Source: Sphingomonadales bacterium (lineage in GTDB: Bacteria; Pseudomonadota; Alphaproteobacteria; Sphingomonadales; Sphingomonadaceae). Taken from it: a stretch of DNA of 33,480 nucleotides. The notes under the pieces were generated by a model that saw nothing but the letters and a program-made list of their open reading frames with translations, did no database searches and was not told where the DNA came from. Numbering within the stretch: position 1 is the stretch's first letter; each line of letters starts with the position of its first letter. This document shows positions 24,774 to 31,892 of the stretch, in pieces. The DNA is taken from assembly GCA_018334165.1 (NCBI GenBank), contig JAGXTB010000163.1, forward strand, positions 1 through 33,480. The letters run 5' to 3'. Made by a program: the position numbers and the translations under genes.

Positions 24774-25717
24774 GCCTCCGCCCCAACTTCCTTCTTCAGC
24801 ACCTTGTGCAGCACCGTGGCGATGATCCAGCCCAGCACCAGGCCGGCCACGCCCGACAATGCCGCATTGGTCAGCCAGCCAAGCGGCCCGCCCAGCGCGC
24901 CGGTTGCTCCGGCCACGGCTTTCTCGACCGCGTGAACCAGATCGGACGGGCCGTGCAGGCCCAGTTCGTGCGCGCCGTGGATCACGATTTGTCCGCCCAC
25001 CCACAGCATCGCCGCAGTGCCGACAACCGAGAGCATCGCCAGCAGCCGCGGCATGGCGTGAAGCAGGCCGCGGCCCAGCTTCTTCGCAGCGGCCGAGCCG
25101 TTTTCGACCAGGTGCAGGCCGATATCGTCCATCTTCACGATCAGCGCGACCGTGCCATAGACGGCAATGGTGATCACCACCGCCACCAGCGTCAGTGCCA
25201 TTGCCTGGCTCAGCAGCGGCTTGTCCGCGACGGTGGACAGCGCGATCGCCATGATCTCGGCCGAAAGGATGAAGTCGGTGCGCACCGCGCCCGAAATCCG
25301 CTCTTTCTCGAACTCGGCCATATCCTCGATCGGATCAGCCAGGGTTTCGCCGTGATTCTCGCCGCCCAGCTTTTCGATCACTTTTTCCGCGCCTTCATAG
25401 CACAGGAACAGCCCGCCCAGCATCAGCAGCGGGGTGATTGCCCAGGGCACGAACTGGCTCAGCAGCAGTGCGGCCGGCAGCAGGATCACCAGCTTGTTGA
25501 ACAGCGATCCCTTGGTGATCTGCCAGATGATCGGCAGCTCGCGTTCGGGAGTGAACTCGGTGACATAGCTGGGCGTCACCGCCGCATCGTCGATCACCAC
25601 CCCCGCGGCCTTGGACCCGGCCTTGGCGGCGGCCATGCCAACATCGTCGATCGAGGCGGCCGCAGCCTTGGCAATTACCGAAATATCGTCGAGCAGGGCG
25701 ACTAGGCCGCTGGGCAT
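24770..25717 (-). CDS. DUF808 family membrane protein
   Basis: A 315-residue integral membrane protein of the DUF808 (YedI-like) family. The opening MPSGLVALLDDISVIAKAAA, then DDVGMAAAKAGSKAAGVVIDD and the TPERELPIIW segment are characteristic. About five to seven hydrophobic spans follow, including LVILLPAALLLSQFVPWAI, MAIALSTVADKPLLSQAMAL and a C-terminal glycine-rich pair. Function is unknown. Its TAA stop overlaps the stop of the converging Mur ligase gene. GGGAG about 10 bases before the ATG supports the start. It is transcribed away from the rpsF operon. Confidence 0.9.
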   Translation of the reverse strand: MPSGLVALLDDISVIAKAAAASIDDVGMAAAKAGSKAAGVVIDDAAVTPSYVTEFTPERELPIIWQITKGSLFNKLVILLPAALLLSQFVPWAITPLLMLGGLFLCYEGAEKVIEKLGGENHGETLADPIEDMAEFEKERISGAVRTDFILSAEIMAIALSTVADKPLLSQAMALTLVAVVITIAVYGTVALIVKMDDIGLHLVENGSAAAKKLGRGLLHAMPRLLAMLSVVGTAAMLWVGGQIVIHGAHELGLHGPSDLVHAVEKAVAGATGALGGPLGWLTNAALSGVAGLVLGWIIATVLHKVLKKEVGAEA

Positions 25718-25780
25718 GGAATGGGAACTCCCTGATGGTCTATGGCTACGCTGTGGGGCAGAGCTGCGTGCGGTTCAAGC

Positions 25781-25806
25781 TTGCATTTGCGGCGAATCCC
25801 GCTAAG
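25781..25806 (+). promoter_or_regulatory. putative rpsF operon promoter
   Basis: TTGCAT (25781-25786), a 14-base spacer and GCTAAG (25801-25806) match the alphaproteobacterial housekeeping promoter form and the spacing seen before dnaN. The roughly 100-base leader to the rpsF ATG could hold an S6:S18-binding autoregulatory structure. I see only weak pairing there. Confidence 0.5.
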
Positions 25807-25911
25807 GGCCGCCACTTCCGCGCATTCACGCACGGAAATCGAAGAAAGCCGGAGGGGCCCCGCAATGGTGCGGATCAGCCAGCGATCGGTTAGAGAAATG
25901 AAAGGCTTGGT

Positions 25912-26274
25912 ATGCCGCTTTACGAGCATACTTTCCTGGCGCGCCAGGATCTCAGCCAGGCGCAGGTCGATGCGCTGGCTGCCACCGCTACCGAGATTGT
26001 CGAAGCCGGACAGGGCAAGGTCACCAAGACCGAAACCTGGGGCCTCAAGAACATCGCTTACAAGATCAAGCGCAACCGCAAGGCACACTATGTGCTGCTC
26101 AACATCGATGCCCCCGCCGGCGTCGTGGCCGAGCTGGAGCGTCAGACCGCGATCAACGAAGACGTGATCCGCTGGCTGACCGTGCGCGTTGACGAGCATG
26201 AAACCGGCCCGTCGGTGCAGATGCGCAAGCAAGACCGTGAGCGCACCAAGCGCCGCGAACGCGAGGAGTACTAA
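25912..26274 (+). CDS. rpsF: 30S ribosomal protein bS6
   Basis: A 120-residue protein with the bS6 pattern: [15 protein letters not shown], then [20 protein letters not shown] and [11 protein letters not shown] charged C-terminal tail ([16 protein letters not shown]) is typical of Alphaproteobacteria. It binds 16S rRNA together with bS18 on the small-subunit platform. AAAGG lies about 7 bases before the ATG. It is the first gene of the rpsF-rpsR-rplI operon. The promoter-like site and a leader of about 100 bases lie upstream, where feedback control by S6:S18 is known in many bacteria but is not demonstrated here. Confidence 0.97.
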   Translation: MPLYEHTFLARQDLSQAQVDALAATATEIVEAGQGKVTKTETWGLKNIAYKIKRNRKAHYVLLNIDAPAGVVAELERQTAINEDVIRWLTVRVDEHETGPSVQMRKQDRERTKRREREEY

Positions 26275-26277
26275 GAG

Positions 26278-26502
26278 ATGGCCCGCGCATTTTTCCGCCG
26301 CCGCAAGAGCTGCCCTTTCTCGGGCAAGGAAGCGCCGAAGATCGATTACAAGGACACGCGCCTGCTGCAGGGTTACATGTCCGAACGCGGCAAGATCGTG
26401 CCTTCGCGCATCACTGCCGTTTCCGCCAAGAAGCAGCGCGAACTGGGTCAGGCGATCAAGCGCGCCCGTCACCTGGGCCTGCTGCCCTACCTCGTGAAGT
26501 AA
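26278..26502 (+). CDS. rpsR: 30S ribosomal protein bS18
   Basis: A 74-residue basic protein with the bS18 signature: [12 protein letters not shown], then [19 protein letters not shown], then [21 protein letters not shown] and LGLLPY. It pairs with bS6 on the 30S platform. Only three bases separate it from the rpsF stop, and a GAGGAG ribosome-binding site lies inside the end of rpsF. Length is normal. Confidence 0.97.
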   Translation: MARAFFRRRKSCPFSGKEAPKIDYKDTRLLQGYMSERGKIVPSRITAVSAKKQRELGQAIKRARHLGLLPYLVK

Positions 26503-26515
26503 GGGGAGAGACGAC

Positions 26516-27139
26516 ATGGAAATCATCCTCCTCGAACGGATCGAGAAGCTGGGCACGATCGGTGACGTAGTGACCGTCAAGGACGGCTTCGCTCGCAACT
26601 TCCTGCTGCCGGGCAAGAAGGCGCTGCGCGCCAACGAAGCCAACCGCAAGCTGTTCGAAGCCAACAAGGCCAGGATCGTTGCCGACAACGATGCCCGCCG
26701 CGGCGAAGCTGAAAAGCACTCGGTCAACGTCGAAGGCAAGTCGGTCGTTCTGATCCGCGCTTCGTCGAACGCCGGCCAGCTCTATGGCTCGGTTTCGGTG
26801 CGCGACATCGTCGATGCACTCAACGCCGACGGTGCTGGCATTGCCAAGTCGATGGTCGTGCTCGAACGCCCGATCAAGACGATCGGCGTGTTCGACGTCA
26901 AAGTGACGCTGCACCCCGAAGTGGTGGTCAGCGTCAAGGTCAACGTTGCGCGTTCGCCTGACGAAGCCGAGCAGCAAGCGGCCGGCGTCGACGTGATCAA
27001 GGCGATGTTCGAAGACGAAGCCGCTGCCGATGCGGTCAGCGAATTCGAAGCCGGCAACGGCGAACTGCCCGAAGACGAAGCGGCTCCGGTTGCTGAAGCT
27101 CCGGCCAGCGAAGACGCTGCTGAGGGCGACGAAGCCTAA
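26516..27139 (+). CDS. rplI: 50S ribosomal protein bL9
   Basis: A 207-residue protein with the bL9 N-terminal rRNA-binding domain (MEIILLERIEKLGTIGDVVTV, then DGFARNFLLPGKKALRA). The long connecting helix and the C-terminal domain (GQLYGSVSVRDI, then LHPEVVVSVKVNV) follow. The last 50 residues are an acidic, Ala/Glu-rich tail, an extension seen in many Alphaproteobacteria but longer than in Escherichia coli (149 residues). GGGGAGAG before the ATG is a strong ribosome-binding site. It is the last gene of the operon and is followed by a clear terminator. Confidence 0.97.
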   Translation: MEIILLERIEKLGTIGDVVTVKDGFARNFLLPGKKALRANEANRKLFEANKARIVADNDARRGEAEKHSVNVEGKSVVLIRASSNAGQLYGSVSVRDIVDALNADGAGIAKSMVVLERPIKTIGVFDVKVTLHPEVVVSVKVNVARSPDEAEQQAAGVDVIKAMFEDEAAADAVSEFEAGNGELPEDEAAPVAEAPASEDAAEGDEA

Positions 27140-27166
27140 GGTTTTCCGTCCTTCTGGATACGGATC

Positions 27167-27190
27167 GGGGGTGCTTCGGCACCCCCTTTT
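27167..27190 (+). terminator. rho-independent terminator after rplI
   Basis: The arms ggggtgc-type (27167-27174) and gcacccc-type (27179-27186) form an 8-base-pair perfect GC-rich stem around a ttcg tetraloop, followed by tttt. It is the clearest terminator in the window and closes the rpsF-rpsR-rplI operon. Confidence 0.85.
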
Positions 27191-27212
27191 CGTTGGTGCG
27201 CCAGCCCTGTCA

Positions 27213-27240
27213 TTGAAATGTCGCGCAGATTTGGTTATAG
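27213..27240 (+). promoter_or_regulatory. putative amn promoter
   Basis: TTGAAA (27213-27218) and TTATAG (27235-27240) are 16 bases apart. The -10 element ends 7 bases before the ATG at 27248, so transcription would start close to the first codon and the mRNA could be leaderless. Only a weak AGG precedes the ATG. Confidence 0.4.
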
Positions 27241-27247
27241 GCCCACG

Positions 27248-28681
27248 ATGATAAAGACAGAGACAATCATCGCGGAATTGGTCCGCGTATACGAGACTGC
27301 CGTTTCAACCCTGCGCAGTGACATCGCCGCCTTCGCGCAAAACGGCACCCTTCCACCCCCTGGACGGCGCAGTGAGAACGCCTGGTGCTATCCTGAGCTT
27401 CGGATCCACTACGAAGGGGTCGAGACCCGCCCAGACCTCGCCCGCGCCTTTGGCCGGCTGGCTCATTCGGGCACTTTCGCCACCACGGTCACCCGCCCGG
27501 CACTGTTCGCCGGATACCTGACCGAGCAGCTCGGCCTGCTGGCCGACGACTATGAAATCGACGTCGAGGTTGGCCGCTCGCAACAGGAAATCCCCTTTCC
27601 TTACGTGATCGACGCCAGCGCCACTTTGGGCACGATCAGCCCGCAGGACCTGGCCCGGCATTTTCCCTCGACCGAACTGGCCGCGATCGGCGACGAATTG
27701 GCCGACGGGATTCATATCGACGATCCTGACGAGCTGATCCCGCTGGCGCTGTTCGATGGCCTGCGCACCGATTTCAGCCTGGCCCGCCTGGCGCACTATA
27801 CCGGCACCCAGATCGAGCACTTCCAGCGCTTCGTGCTGTTCACCAACTATCACCGCTATGTCGATGAATTCGTTGACTGGGCGGCGCAGCAGCTGGGCAA
27901 GGATGGCTATACCCACCTGTCCGGCGCAGGCGGGCTGATGGTCGAGGAACGCTGCGACAACGCCCGCGAATTGATGTCCGACACCGCCTGGCGGCGGCAC
28001 CAGATGCCGGCCTATCACTTGTGCCGCGATGACCAGTCGGGGATCACCCTGGTCAATATCGGGGTTGGCCCGTCGAACGCCAAGACGATCTGCGATCACC
28101 TGGCGGTGCTGCGGCCCGAAGCCTGGCTGATGATCGGCCACTGCGGGGGTCTGCGCGATACTCAGCGGATCGGTGATTTCGTGCTGGCCCACGCGTACCT
28201 GCGCGACGACAACGTGCTCGACAGCGTCTTGCCGCCCGAAATTCCGATCCCGGCCATCGCCGAAGTGCAGATCGCGCTGGCCCAGGCCGCCGAGATGGTC
28301 AGCGGCGATATGGGATCGAACCTGAAAAAGCGGATGCGCACCGGCACGGTCGCCACCACCGATGACCGCAACTGGGAGCTGCGCTTTACCCAGTCGGCAC
28401 AGCGGCTCTCGCTCGCCCGGGCAATCGGGATCGACATGGAAAGCGCGACCATCGCCGCGCAGGGGTACCGCTTCCGGGTGCCTTATGGGACGCTGCTCTG
28501 CGTCTCGGACAAGCCGCTCCACGGCGAGCTCAAGCTGCCGGGGCAGGCCAATCGCTTCTACGAAGAGACCATCGCCTCGCACTTGCTGATCGGCACCACC
28601 ACGGTCGATCTGCTGCGTGCGCAGGGGGCGCGGTTGCATTCACGCAAGCTGCGGGCGTTTAACGAGCCGCCGTTTAGGTAG
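27248..28681 (+). CDS. amn: AMP nucleosidase
   Basis: A 477-residue enzyme close in length to Escherichia coli Amn (484). It hydrolyses AMP to adenine and ribose 5-phosphate in purine balance. Shared segments include CYPELRIHYEG, ARAFGRLAHSGTFATTVTRPALF, YLTEQLGLL, IPFPYVIDAS, and in the catalytic half VNIGVGPSNAKTICDHLAVL, MIGHCGGLR, IDMESATIAAQGYRFRVPYG and CVSDKPLHGELKLPG. The ATG at 27248 lines up with the E. coli N-terminus. An in-frame ATG ten codons upstream overlaps the presumed -35 element. It lies just after the ribosomal operon terminator, so it has its own promoter. A dispersed repeat follows it. Confidence 0.95.
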   Translation: MIKTETIIAELVRVYETAVSTLRSDIAAFAQNGTLPPPGRRSENAWCYPELRIHYEGVETRPDLARAFGRLAHSGTFATTVTRPALFAGYLTEQLGLLADDYEIDVEVGRSQQEIPFPYVIDASATLGTISPQDLARHFPSTELAAIGDELADGIHIDDPDELIPLALFDGLRTDFSLARLAHYTGTQIEHFQRFVLFTNYHRYVDEFVDWAAQQLGKDGYTHLSGAGGLMVEERCDNARELMSDTAWRRHQMPAYHLCRDDQSGITLVNIGVGPSNAKTICDHLAVLRPEAWLMIGHCGGLRDTQRIGDFVLAHAYLRDDNVLDSVLPPEIPIPAIAEVQIALAQAAEMVSGDMGSNLKKRMRTGTVATTDDRNWELRFTQSAQRLSLARAIGIDMESATIAAQGYRFRVPYGTLLCVSDKPLHGELKLPGQANRFYEETIASHLLIGTTTVDLLRAQGARLHSRKLRAFNEPPFR

Positions 28682-28685
28682 AAAG

Positions 28686-28840
28686 GTCCTCTCCAGATTT
28701 GCGAAGCACATCTGGGGAGGTGGCAGACGCTGAAAGCGGCTGACGGAGGGGCTTTGGCGCAACGTGCGAGGCCCCTCCGACATTTGCCTTCAGCAAATGC
28801 CACCTCCCCATTTGTCGCCTTCGCGAAAAATGGAGAGGAT
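28686..28840. repeat. dispersed palindromic element, copy 2
   Basis: An imperfect inverted repeat fills the gap between amn and the converging hydrolase gene. Its right arm (28768-28839) is the reverse complement of 16042-16113 with one difference in 72 bases by my count. Its left arm (from 28686) is a diverged version of the same sequence. Termini read cctctcca and tggagagg. Confidence 0.75.
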
Positions 28841-29587
28841 CTAAAGCAGCAGGAAGTCCCGGATCGCCAGGCCCAGGTCGGGCTTGGTCACGCAGCTCAT
28901 ATGTGTGCCGGGAACGACTGCCTGCACCGCATTGGGCAGCCGTGCGGTCAGAGCGGCCGGATCGCCGTTGTCACGGTCCTGATCACCGTTGACGATCAGC
29001 GTGGGCATGGTGATCGCAGCCAAAGCCTCGGGCGGGGTATCGGCGAAAGTTTGCAGCAACAGCCGCGCGGCCACGCGGTCCACTTGCATGGTCTTCATGA
29101 ACGACACTGCGGGGAAGGCCGGATCGCCGTGCTTGACCGCATCGAACCGGTCGATCGCATCGATGAAGAAAGCGCCCCGCCCGGTCCAGCCGGCCAGGCC
29201 TTCCAGCCCCATCCCGCCCAGCACCAGCTTGCGCGGTGTCAGCCCGGCGATCACCCCGCGTACCGAAGTGCGTGCGCCGAGTGAAAAGCCGCACAGGTCG
29301 TAGTCGGTCAGGCCAAGGTACGCGACCAAGGCGGCCAGATCCTTGGCCAGCACATCGTCCGGGTAAGCCGCCGGATCGTGCGGGGCATCGCTTTGCCCAT
29401 GCGCACGCAGATCGGGCATCAGGCATTCGAACCCGGCATCGGCGAACAGCTGGGCATGGCCCCATTTGACCCAGTTCATCTCGGCATTGGAGAACAGTCC
29501 GTGGAGCATCACCACTGGCCGCCCGCTGCCCATGCGGTGCAGCGCCAGACGGGTGCCATCGAAGCCGGGGTAGAATTCGCCGCTCAC
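28841..29587 (-). CDS. alpha/beta-fold hydrolase
   Basis: A 248-residue serine hydrolase. The oxyanion segment is VVMLHGLFSN, the nucleophile is Ser102 in GFSLGA, the acid is probably Asp204 in NGDQDRDNG, and the base is His229 in PGTHMSC. The substrate is not readable from sequence; esterase, lipase or lactone-hydrolase roles are all possible. No signal peptide is seen. Its GTG start overlaps the stop of the GFA gene by four bases. It is the last gene of the asd-DUF2238-GFA-hydrolase run and converges on amn across a palindromic repeat that may end both transcripts. Confidence 0.85.
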   Translation of the reverse strand: MSGEFYPGFDGTRLALHRMGSGRPVVMLHGLFSNAEMNWVKWGHAQLFADAGFECLMPDLRAHGQSDAPHDPAAYPDDVLAKDLAALVAYLGLTDYDLCGFSLGARTSVRGVIAGLTPRKLVLGGMGLEGLAGWTGRGAFFIDAIDRFDAVKHGDPAFPAVSFMKTMQVDRVAARLLLQTFADTPPEALAAITMPTLIVNGDQDRDNGDPAALTARLPNAVQAVVPGTHMSCVTKPDLGLAIRDFLLL

Positions 29588-30030
29588 TCCGGCACCTCCA
29601 GCCCGGCGGCCTGCCAGCGTTCGGCCACGCTTTTGGTGCTGGCGGTGTAGTGGCGCGGTAGCTCACGGGTATCGAGCCAGGCCTCGTGGATCGATTCGCA
29701 CCCGGCATGGGCCGCCGGACGGAAATGCGCAGGATCGTCGAAGCTGCCGACGGTCAGGTCCATATCGCCAGCGCCATCGACCCAGGCAAAGCCCAACGGC
29801 GTGCCGCAAGTCGAACAGAACGGCCGCCGCGCAACCGGCGAGCTTTGGTACCAGTCCGGCTCGGCCAGCCAGGTGACCTTGCCCGGCTCCACTTGCACGA
29901 AGGCCGCAGCGATCCCGCCGGTGGCCTTCTGGCACATCCGGCAATGGCACCAATAGGCCTCATCGCTCTCGATCAGGGCGCTATAGCGGATACGGCCGCA
30001 CTGGCAGCCGCCGGTCATGGTCTGGGTCAT
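29584..30030 (-). CDS. GFA family protein (glutathione-dependent formaldehyde-activating fold)
   Basis: A 148-residue protein of the GFA/CENP-V zinc fold. Zinc-binding cysteines are visible: Cys9 and Cys11 (GGCQCG), Cys28/Cys30/Cys33 (CHCRMC), and Cys72/Cys75 (FCSTCGTPLGF). The family is named for an S-(hydroxymethyl)glutathione synthase activity that has been questioned for the original member, so no reaction is assigned. A second in-frame ATG at residue 5 (MTGGCQCG) could be the real start. Translational coupling to the hydrolase is likely through the GTGA overlap. It begins 38 bases after the end of the former reading frame of the DUF2238 gene. Confidence 0.9.
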   Translation of the reverse strand: MTQTMTGGCQCGRIRYSALIESDEAYWCHCRMCQKATGGIAAAFVQVEPGKVTWLAEPDWYQSSPVARRPFCSTCGTPLGFAWVDGAGDMDLTVGSFDDPAHFRPAAHAGCESIHEAWLDTRELPRHYTASTKSVAERWQAAGLEVPE

Positions 30031-30068
30031 GGCAGCAGCCTAGCGCCGCGCGCGGTGTTCGGGAAGCG

Positions 30069-30158
30069 TCAGAGGCGTCGTCGCACAAACGGCAGCGCCA
30101 GTAGCATGCCCAGCACCGCCAAGGCCATGTCCTTCTGGCTGTCAAACATGTCGCCCTG
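30069..30158 (-). other. untranslated tail of DUF2238 frame beyond an amber codon
   Basis: In the same frame as the DUF2238 gene, the 29 codons after the TAG at 30159-30161 read QGDMFDSQKDMALAVLG, then a hydrophobic stretch and FVRRRL, to a TGA at 30069-30071. This has the look of the family's C-terminal GD-W/F-D-x-Q-x-DM motif and last membrane span. It is therefore probably lost coding sequence, one CAG-to-TAG change away from a 199-residue protein. Confidence 0.7.
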
Positions 30159-30668
30159 CTAGCCGTTGTAGGCTCCGGCATCAGCGGGCGCGAGCGTCAG
30201 GGTGAGCGTCCATTCGAACACTTCGTAGAGCCCGCCGACTGCGAGCACGAACAGTGCCGCCCCGATCAACGCCGCGCGGCGGGGCAGCCCGCCATAGCGC
30301 ATGGCGATCTCGGCAAAGGGCAGCACCGCCAGCACGCCGAACAGAAAGTGGACCAGCCGGTCGAACATGTTGCGGGTGAAGCCAAGTCCGCTCCCCAGCC
30401 CGGGAAGCCACTGGTCATAGGGCACAAAGCTGTACGACCAGCGCGCGGCGAACAGGTGCAGCAGCACGAATGCGGTGAGGCAACCCGCCGCCGCGTCCGA
30501 GATCGGATAGCGCTGCAAGGCCCACCAGGCTGCGGGCAACAGCAAGGCGACCGGGCCGACCTGAAGCCAGGTGTTCGAGGGATAGAGCGCGCCGATCACA
30601 CTCAGCGGGATCGCCACGGCAATCGCCGCCACCATCCGGGTCTGGGCTCTGGAGAGCGCCAAGATCAC
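30159..30668 (-). CDS. DUF2238 (YjdF-like) membrane protein, truncated by amber codon
   Basis: A 169-residue integral membrane protein of the DUF2238 family. Several hydrophobic spans are visible (MVAAIAVAIPLSVIGALY, VGPVALLLPAAWWAL, CLTAFVLLHLFAA, FLFGVLAVLPFAEIAM, ALIGAALFVLAVGGLYEVFEW). The family segment GLGFTRNMFDRLVHF and the Glu-rich VGGLYEVFEW are present. The frame stops at TAG just after GAYNG, where relatives continue with a conserved QGD...D..DM segment and one more membrane span. That segment is still present in frame downstream. The GTG start overlaps the asd stop (GTGA). It is either a recent pseudogene, a tolerated truncation, a suppressed amber codon or a sequencing error. 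No function is established. Confidence 0.8.
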   Translation of the reverse strand: MILALSRAQTRMVAAIAVAIPLSVIGALYPSNTWLQVGPVALLLPAAWWALQRYPISDAAAGCLTAFVLLHLFAARWSYSFVPYDQWLPGLGSGLGFTRNMFDRLVHFLFGVLAVLPFAEIAMRYGGLPRRAALIGAALFVLAVGGLYEVFEWTLTLTLAPADAGAYNG

Positions 30669-31690
30669 CCCTTCTTCAAATGCCGCCGCCCCAGCAGCTC
30701 CGCAATCTGCACCGCATTCAGCGCCGCGCCCTTGCGCAAATTATCGGATACGCACCACAGCGACAGGCCGTTGTCCACGGTCGGATCCTCGCGCACGCGG
30801 CTGACGTATGTGGCGCCGTCGCCGACGCATTCGACCGGGGTGATATAGCCGCCGTCCTCGCGCTTATCGACCAGCATCACGCCGGGCGCATCGCGCAGCA
30901 GGCGCTGGGCCTGTTCGGCGCTGATCTCGTCCTCGAACTCCAGGTTGATCGCTTCGGAGTGGCCGACGAAGACCGGCACCCGCACGCAAGTTGCGCTGAC
31001 CTTGATCTTGGACCCCATGATCTTCTTGGTTTCGACCACCATCTTCCATTCTTCCTTGGTCGAGCCATCGTCGAGGAAGCTGTCGATATGGGGGATCACG
31101 TTGAAGGCGATCTGCTTGGTGAACTTCACCGGCTCGTTGGCCTGGCCGACGAAGATGTTGCGGCTCTGCTCGAACAGCTCGTCCATGCCCTGCTTGCCCG
31201 CGCCCGAGACCGACTGGTAGGTGGCGACCACAACGCGCAGAATCGTGGCGGCATCGTGCAAGGGCTTGAGCGCAACCACCATCTGCGCGGTCGAGCAATT
31301 GGGGTTGGCGATGATCATCTTGGTCTTGTAGCCGTCGATCGCATCGGGGTTCACTTCGGGCACGACCAGCGGCACGTCCGGATCCATGCGGAACAGCGAG
31401 CTATTGTCGATCACCACGCAGCCCTGCCCGGCGGCCTTGGGGGCATAGACTTTCGACACGTCCGATCCGGCAGCGAACAGGGCAATGTCCCAGCCAGTGA
31501 AATCGAAATGCTCGATATTCTTGACCTTGAGCATCTTGCCGGTCTCGCCGAACTCGATCTCGTCCCCGGTCGAGCGCGAGCTGGCAACCGCGGCCAGTTC
31601 CTCAATCGGAAACTCGCGCTCGGCCAGCACGTTGAGCATCTCGCGCCCGACATTGCCGGTGGCCCCTACGACGACGACCCGATAACCCAT
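30665..31690 (-). CDS. asd: aspartate-semialdehyde dehydrogenase
   Basis: A 341-residue NADP-dependent enzyme that reduces aspartyl phosphate to aspartate semialdehyde, the branch point to lysine/diaminopimelate, threonine and methionine. The NADP-binding GATGNVG is at residues 9-15 and the catalytic Cys132 is in NPNCSTAQ. SVSGAGKQGMDEL and RVPVFVGHSEAINLEF follow, the latter including the His of the active site. AAGGAG about 7 bases before the ATG supports the start. It is the first gene of a run of four overlapping or closely packed genes on the minus strand. The 200-base space before it contains an inverted repeat. Confidence 0.96.
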   Translation of the reverse strand: MGYRVVVVGATGNVGREMLNVLAEREFPIEELAAVASSRSTGDEIEFGETGKMLKVKNIEHFDFTGWDIALFAAGSDVSKVYAPKAAGQGCVVIDNSSLFRMDPDVPLVVPEVNPDAIDGYKTKMIIANPNCSTAQMVVALKPLHDAATILRVVVATYQSVSGAGKQGMDELFEQSRNIFVGQANEPVKFTKQIAFNVIPHIDSFLDDGSTKEEWKMVVETKKIMGSKIKVSATCVRVPVFVGHSEAINLEFEDEISAEQAQRLLRDAPGVMLVDKREDGGYITPVECVGDGATYVSRVREDPTVDNGLSLWCVSDNLRKGAALNAVQIAELLGRRHLKKG

Positions 31691-31764
31691 TGCCTGCTCC
31701 TTTAGCCGCCGCCAGCCGCGACGGTTGGTTTGCTAAAAACACCTAACCCCAAAATCCGTCTATC

Positions 31765-31846
31765 CTGAGCTTGTCGAAGGACTGCCCTTTCTTCGGGCGG
31801 TCGCGCGCGCTGCACGAAGGACAAGACAGTGCTTCGACAAGCTCAG
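31765..31846. repeat. 20-bp inverted repeat (ctgagcttgtcga type)
   Basis: The arms at 31765-31784 and 31827-31846 are complementary over 20 bases with one mismatch and share the core ctgagcttgtcga with the repeat at 18134-18234. It lies between the asd start and the end of the TPR/oxygenase gene. Confidence 0.7.
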
Positions 31847-31892
31847 CAAAGTCGGGTTTGGATCAATAGCATTCAGTGTTGTTCAGCTGCGG

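Noticed and set aside
28754..29284. 176-residue open frame on the plus strand, starting in the repeat
   Set aside because: It reads through the palindromic repeat and then antisense to the hydrolase. The same repeat-encoded peptide also appears in the shadow at 16011-18017.
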